Part shown: one piece after another, positions 60,013 to 64,000 of the stretch
Layout of the letters: the number at the start of each line of letters is the position of its first letter
How positions within the stretch are numbered: position 1 is the stretch's first letter
Origin: JAAYVZ01 sp035384965
GTDB taxonomy: Bacteria; Acidobacteriota; Thermoanaerobaculia; Thermoanaerobaculales; Thermoanaerobaculaceae
Direction of reading: 5' to 3'
DNA length: 64,000 nucleotides
Assembly (NCBI GenBank): GCA_035384965.1
Contig: DAOOJE010000001.1
Span: forward strand, 290,826-354,825
The notes under the pieces: model-generated
Database searches by the model: none
Told to the model about the DNA's origin: nothing
What the model saw: only the letters and a program-made list of their open reading frames with translations
Made by a program: the position numbers and the translations under genes

Positions 60013-61019
60013 CTATCCGGTCCCTTCAACGGCAAGCATGGGCGCAGCGCCTCGATCTCCCGGTTCACCCACTGTCTCATCTGCTTCTCAGGTTCTGGCT
60101 CAACGGGCGGGGCAAGCGTCTGAGGCGTGAAGCGGAAGGTGCTGAGCTGCTGCCTCCTTCGTTCTGAGAGGCGGGCGGAGAACCCGTCGAGCAGACGTTG
60201 CAGACCTTCGCAGGTTTCTCCTACCCGACCGTTGACGACACTGTTCCTCAGTGCATTCCATGCGAGTCGCCAAGGGCCGCCGTCGCTGCACCCAGTGTCC
60301 ATGCCCTGCTCCATCAGTGTCTGGAAGAGACTCTCCTGATCCATCTTCTCCAGGCGCCTCACGGCCATAGCGTTGCCTGTCGGCAGGTCCGGGGAGCCCT
60401 CTCGCAGGTCGAGCAGAATGGCGCCGCTCTTGCACCCGTAGGGGTCACGCTCGGAGCAATACTTATCGTAGAGCGACCGCAGCTCCCACAGCCCATCGGT
60501 TGCCACCATTGAAACCGCAGAGCTCCTGTGGAAGGAGTGGAAAAGGCGGAAACGAACCTCTCCCTCTTCCATGGCCCGCGCGAGAAACGCCACCTTCTCG
60601 CTGCGCGAGGAGAGCTTGAACTCCACGAACTCAGCGAAGTCACGTCCATCAGTGCACTCGCACTCGGCGTCCGAGCAATCGGACGAGGTCTGTAGCTGGT
60701 CGTAGCGCTCCAGCGACGGCCGCAGCGCACGCCAATCGACCGCCCCAAGCGGCACCTCGTCTCGCAGGAAGACCATCGTCTTCTTCCGCAGCTCCTCGTC
60801 GGGTGACTCCAGTGCCGCAGCGATGAGCTCACCGAGCGACTGGCCGCTCGATGCGGCAGCCCCCGTGTTGCGCAAGGCGTCGCAGAGGTGCTGGATCTTG
60901 GCGTCGCACCCTGTCACTTGGGTGCTCGGCGTGTAGCCAACCGAAGGGCGCTGCCCGAGGGTCGCGGCAACCACGACCGCGGCAAAGGCGGCAATCTGAC
61001 GAAACCTATGGCTTCTCAC
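60009..61019 (-). CDS. Secreted protein of unknown function (accessory partner 2)
   Basis: 336 aa from GTG 61019, which overlaps the stop of the large modular gene (GTGA), so translation is coupled. Signal peptide RSHRFRQIAAFAAVVVAATLGQ. The mature protein is helical with eight or so cysteines (GCDAKIQHLC, SSDCSDAECECTDG, YDKYCSERDPYGCKS, DTGCSDGG, ETCEGL), suggesting disulfides. SPDEELRKKTMVFLRDEVP and HSFHRSSAVSMVATDG are recognisable segments but not known domains. Its role is probably tied to the large protein upstream. Confidence 0.75.
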   Translation of the reverse strand: MRSHRFRQIAAFAAVVVAATLGQRPSVGYTPSTQVTGCDAKIQHLCDALRNTGAAASSGQSLGELIAAALESPDEELRKKTMVFLRDEVPLGAVDWRALRPSLERYDQLQTSSDCSDAECECTDGRDFAEFVEFKLSSRSEKVAFLARAMEEGEVRFRLFHSFHRSSAVSMVATDGLWELRSLYDKYCSERDPYGCKSGAILLDLREGSPDLPTGNAMAVRRLEKMDQESLFQTLMEQGMDTGCSDGGPWRLAWNALRNSVVNGRVGETCEGLQRLLDGFSARLSERRRQQLSTFRFTPQTLAPPVEPEPEKQMRQWVNREIEALRPCLPLKGPDR

Positions 61020-64000
61020 GGGGTGACCTCCTTCTCATCGACAATCGTCAGCCCGGCGCACTCCTGGGGCAGCACCAGCTTTGCCCGGACTCGGGTGGCT
61101 GTCGCCCCGCCACCAGGAGGCGGTTGGAGCATCACTCGTGCTTCGGCCTTGGTGCAACTTGGGTCCGTGCATTTCGCTCTGCTCGCGGCCCGGGTGACGC
61201 CCTCCCGCAGAACGTCCGACACCCTGGACACGCCGAAGCCGGCCCATTCGCTCACGGGCGGGAAGATGTCGCCGACCGGGAGTCGCTCCGACAAGAGCAT
61301 GTTGCCGGAGTTGACGACCTCGAAGATGACCACGACACCCTCGAAGACGTGCCAGATGCTCTTGCTGTCCTTCCATTTCACCTCGGCGACCAGCTTGTGG
61401 TCGGCGCCGACCGCCTGGGCCGAAAGCGAGAGTACGTAGTTCGCGGCCGGAAAGCAGGTGGGAGCGCCCCCAGCGAGGCTCCCTGCGAGCCTGATCGCAT
61501 CCCACTCCTTCGGCGCGTGGCCGGCTGCTGCGTAGGACGGATTCGCCCCCCACTCCTTGAGGTCCACGAGGTTCGGATGGAGGAAGTCGGACTCCGTGTT
61601 GGACCCGAGCCCGTCCAAGGCATACCGGGAATCGACGAGACCCATGGCCGAGGCCGCACCCTGCCCAGGCAACTGGTCTCCATCGGTGTCCGGGTCGTTG
61701 GCCGTGAACACGTAGGTCTGCTGCCACACATGCCTGGCCTCGTGCACGGCGATGTTCTCAAAACTCAGTCGAGGCTTGACGACATGGAACCCGTCTTCAT
61801 CAAAGGCACGCTCGACCGAGGGGTTCGGAGCTGGGTTGACTCTGACCTCGGCTTCAGCCAGCGCCCACGTCATCTTCGCCATCGCCGTCTTGCCGTTGAC
61901 AGGAGGCAGGTCCGGCTCCGTTTGCGCAACGAAACCGGGACTGGCAGCCGCCGTCTCGGCGAGGGTGCCAAGACGGGACATGCCGAGAATGATCTCGGGG
62001 TGCGTCCCTGGCCAGGTCGCATAAAAGTCGCGGACTCTCGCCTCCAGCCAATCGCGCACGCCGTTGGGCGGCGTTGGCGTCCCGCCCGATCCGATCCAAG
62101 AGCCAGACGACCCTCGCGCCCTGGTGTAGCTCCGCTCGTCGACCCACAGCGACACGCCGAGCTTCCAAGCTGGATCCTCCTTGACACTCCTGCATCGCTT
62201 GCACTTGGGCACCAGCAGGGCGCCGTAACCCTCCGCAGCATTGAATGCCGCGTGTCCAGACAACGTGCCAGTCGGGTATGGCGCACCTTGGTCGTCCTTC
62301 TTCATGCGGACGACGGCCTTCAACGCTGCCACCTTGTCGCTCTTCCCGCCGACGAGCCTCAGTGCCCATTGCCCGTCGATCTTCCCGCTGGAGGTGAGCG
62401 TCGTCGAGCCGTTCGAGCCGTCGTAGAAGTACTGGAAGCCGCTGTCGAACTTCGTGTTCTTTCTCTCGGCGACTCCGACCTCGGTGCCGTCGCATGCGGC
62501 CCCACACAGTGTCAGCTCTGAGGGATCCAGGGGATCGATCGCCTGGACCTGCACGTTGACGATCTCGGGGCTGTTGTCCTCGAAGCTCCCAATCTCGGTC
62601 TCCTGGACCTGCCCGTTGTTCGCTGTCAGCGACGTGCCTTGGCGATCAACAAACCTCAGCCGCAGAAGTGCGGGGCGGTCGACGCCGACCTGACCCTGTG
62701 CGCCGCCGGCACTTGCGGCCGCAGTGTTCGCTCCCAGGGGCACCATGAAGACCCCAGACGAGGCGAGCGAATCGCCACTGCGCGACAAGGCTGGGCTTGC
62801 CGCCACGTCCGGCTCGAACGTGATGGCCCCGATGTAGACATTGGAGCCCGTAGCAACCCGCGAGAGGTCAATCGCCTGTTCCGGGCTGACGATCGCGCCG
62901 CTTCTGTCCTGGACCCGCACCTGGCATACCACAGAGGCTGCCCCGTGCGTTGGCCCGAGAAGGCGTACATAGGCCGGGGTCGGATCGTGCACCTCGAACG
63001 AGTCGACGCGTTGGAAGTTCTGATCTAGGAACTCCATCCCCGCCACCGTGCACACCGCATACGCCCCGAGGTACTCCGACTCCTGCCCGGCCCTCCGAAC
63101 CAGGTCGGCGCCCTGGCGGATGCGGTACGGGGTCGCGCCGGTCGACTCGACGAGCACGTAGTACGTCCCCGGGTCCACCGGGGCCTTCGTCAGCTCGATC
63201 CCCAGGTAGCCGCGCGCGCCGCCGGCCGGGTTGAGCTCGAGGCTCGGGAGGATGCCCGTCATGCCGTCGCTGTTCACTGCTCCCAGAGTACACGGCTCGG
63301 GGTGCGGGCTCTCCTCGGTCAGGTGCTCCTCCCGCGGGCAGCGGTGGACGCGGAAGGCGGTCTGGGGGACGACGTTGAACGATCCGTCCACGAGCGACAG
63401 GCGGACGGCGCCGCCCGGCTGCGTGTCGAGCACGACGTCCTGGCTGCCGGGGGTGGCCTGCACCTTCTGCCAACTGCCGAGCTGGCTGCGGTAGACCTTG
63501 TCCGGCTCGAGCGACGGCTCGTCCGAGCCGCCGACGAGCGCCCACGGGACCTGGGTGCCGCGCACGGCGAGCAGCACCAGGCGCGGGGTGTCCCCGGCCG
63601 GGCTCAACGGCAGGCCGCCCTCCCCGGCGCCCGGGGCGACGGTCATCGGCATGACGCCGTCGTCGGCCGAAAAGCGCGCGTCGTAGCTCTGCTTCTGAAC
63701 GAGCATCCGGGTCTCGCCGCTCTGGAAGTCAAGGGTGATGGCCTTGCTCACCGTGCCAGCCGGCCACTCGCCGCCGGGGTCGGCCGGGACGTCGACGGCG
63801 AGGGTGACGGGGAGGGCACCGGAGGGCTGGGAGGCGCCGGTCGGCCAGTCGACGTCGAGGGTGTAGCCCTGGGGGGAGCCGCCGGTCGAAAGCTGCGAGG
63901 TGAAGTCGACGTGGACGCCGCCGCCGGGCCGCGCCGGGATGTCGAGGATGACGGTGCCCTGGCTGTCGCGCTCGTGCCACAGGAAGGCGACCTGGTCGCA
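61016..64000 (-). CDS. Large modular surface/secreted protein with HExxH motif (5' partial)
   Basis: At least 995 aa; the frame is open at the right edge. The visible N-terminal part (about 25-320) is the repeat-encoded module (GGGVHVDFTSQLS ... YAVCTVAG) with PPC-like beta structure (YLGIELTKAPVDPGTYYVLVESTG). Further on come beta-rich regions (RVATGSNVYIGAITFEPD, LLRLRFVDRQGTSL) and a domain with IAVHEARHVWQQTYVF, where HEARH is a possible zinc site, followed by a Ca-binding-like DPDTDGDQLPG and CKRC..C cysteine motif earlier (VPKCKRCRSV). Likely exported; no family recognised. Its stop overlaps the secreted partner gene. Confidence 0.75.
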   Translation of the reverse strand, partial: CDQVAFLWHERDSQGTVILDIPARPGGGVHVDFTSQLSTGGSPQGYTLDVDWPTGASQPSGALPVTLAVDVPADPGGEWPAGTVSKAITLDFQSGETRMLVQKQSYDARFSADDGVMPMTVAPGAGEGGLPLSPAGDTPRLVLLAVRGTQVPWALVGGSDEPSLEPDKVYRSQLGSWQKVQATPGSQDVVLDTQPGGAVRLSLVDGSFNVVPQTAFRVHRCPREEHLTEESPHPEPCTLGAVNSDGMTGILPSLELNPAGGARGYLGIELTKAPVDPGTYYVLVESTGATPYRIRQGADLVRRAGQESEYLGAYAVCTVAGMEFLDQNFQRVDSFEVHDPTPAYVRLLGPTHGAASVVCQVRVQDRSGAIVSPEQAIDLSRVATGSNVYIGAITFEPDVAASPALSRSGDSLASSGVFMVPLGANTAAASAGGAQGQVGVDRPALLRLRFVDRQGTSLTANNGQVQETEIGSFEDNSPEIVNVQVQAIDPLDPSELTLCGAACDGTEVGVAERKNTKFDSGFQYFYDGSNGSTTLTSSGKIDGQWALRLVGGKSDKVAALKAVVRMKKDDQGAPYPTGTLSGHAAFNAAEGYGALLVPKCKRCRSVKEDPAWKLGVSLWVDERSYTRARGSSGSWIGSGGTPTPPNGVRDWLEARVRDFYATWPGTHPEIILGMSRLGTLAETAAASPGFVAQTEPDLPPVNGKTAMAKMTWALAEAEVRVNPAPNPSVERAFDEDGFHVVKPRLSFENIAVHEARHVWQQTYVFTANDPDTDGDQLPGQGAASAMGLVDSRYALDGLGSNTESDFLHPNLVDLKEWGANPSYAAAGHAPKEWDAIRLAGSLAGGAPTCFPAANYVLSLSAQAVGADHKLVAEVKWKDSKSIWHVFEGVVVIFEVVNSGNMLLSERLPVGDIFPPVSEWAGFGVSRVSDVLREGVTRAASRAKCTDPSCTKAEARVMLQPPPGGGATATRVRAKLVLPQECAGLTIVDEKEVTP
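63039..63929. repeat. 891-bp direct repeat, copy 2
   Basis: Identical to 58760-59650 at an offset of 4279 bp. After 63929 the two sequences diverge at once, at a GGC-rich codon run (PGGG). Confidence 0.95.

Noticed and set aside
58657..61019. Interpretation as a classical polymorphic toxin-immunity locus
   Set aside because: The architecture is suggestive, but no toxin, pre-toxin, RHS or immunity domain can be recognised, and the alternative tail is only ~24 residues; left as a hypothesis in the findings.
1..64000. tRNA, rRNA, CRISPR arrays, IS elements or integrase/attachment sites
   Set aside because: No cloverleaf, spaced short repeats, transposase or recombinase was seen on either strand; gaps are mostly under 150 bp.

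Overview
This is a very GC-rich window (coding sequence strongly G/C-biased in third positions, many GTG starts, most genes packed head to tail) from a Gram-negative-type bacterium. An Oar-like TonB-dependent receptor with an N-terminal carboxypeptidase-regulatory domain, RlpA, a CvpA protein, an FHA-GAF-adenylyl cyclase, large secreted metallopeptidases and a class II photolyase together point to Acidobacteriota, possibly a Thermoanaerobaculia-like lineage. That placement is an inference; there is no rRNA here to confirm it.

Layout. 0-6 kb: 3' part of a sensor histidine kinase, rtcB, a frameshifted small lipoprotein, selD (a selenoprotein with an in-frame UGA and a SECIS-like hairpin), a STAS protein and an ANKH-like transporter. 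6-11 kb: a UbiE/MenG-type methyltransferase diverging from an envelope/housekeeping operon (amidase, GerMN lipoprotein, murI, rph). 10.7-17.5 kb (minus): a three-gene, start/stop-overlapping operon of a DPPR-synthase-like UbiA prenyltransferase, a DUF362 protein and a 1592-residue GT39-DUF2298-NHL fusion, probably a polyprenyl-linked sugar system. 17.5-29.7 kb: tlyA, an MBL hydrolase, a 775-aa protein with a decayed class III cyclase domain, comM, cvpA, an LtaS-like phosphotransferase, folD, coaE, an ITPase and an FHA-GAF-cyclase. 29.7-43 kb: TonB-dependent receptor with a clear terminator, rlpA, purB, a diguanylate cyclase, a PLP decarboxylase, mtnA-tsaD, lepB, a small membrane protein and an APC permease. 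43-51 kb: hutU, feoABC, udp, photolyase, Na+/Ca2+ exchanger. 51-57 kb: a fused M1-like/M28/PDZ peptidase, a YPNG-repeat secreted protein and a full-length phosphoglycerate mutase whose two halves are in swapped order (circular permutation). 57-64 kb: an accessory region with lower and uneven GC, holding secreted proteins of unknown function arranged as two [large modular protein + secreted partner] units that share an 891-bp perfect direct repeat; the second unit runs off the right edge.

Across the window many start codons fall into two classes: those 11-16 nt downstream of a -10-like hexamer with no Shine-Dalgarno (apparently leaderless), and those 21-32 nt downstream with a Shine-Dalgarno. 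This regularity was used to choose several starts. The strongest candidates for something undescribed are the permuted phosphoglycerate mutase, the repeat-bearing 57-64 kb cassettes and the giant GT39-DUF2298-NHL operon.
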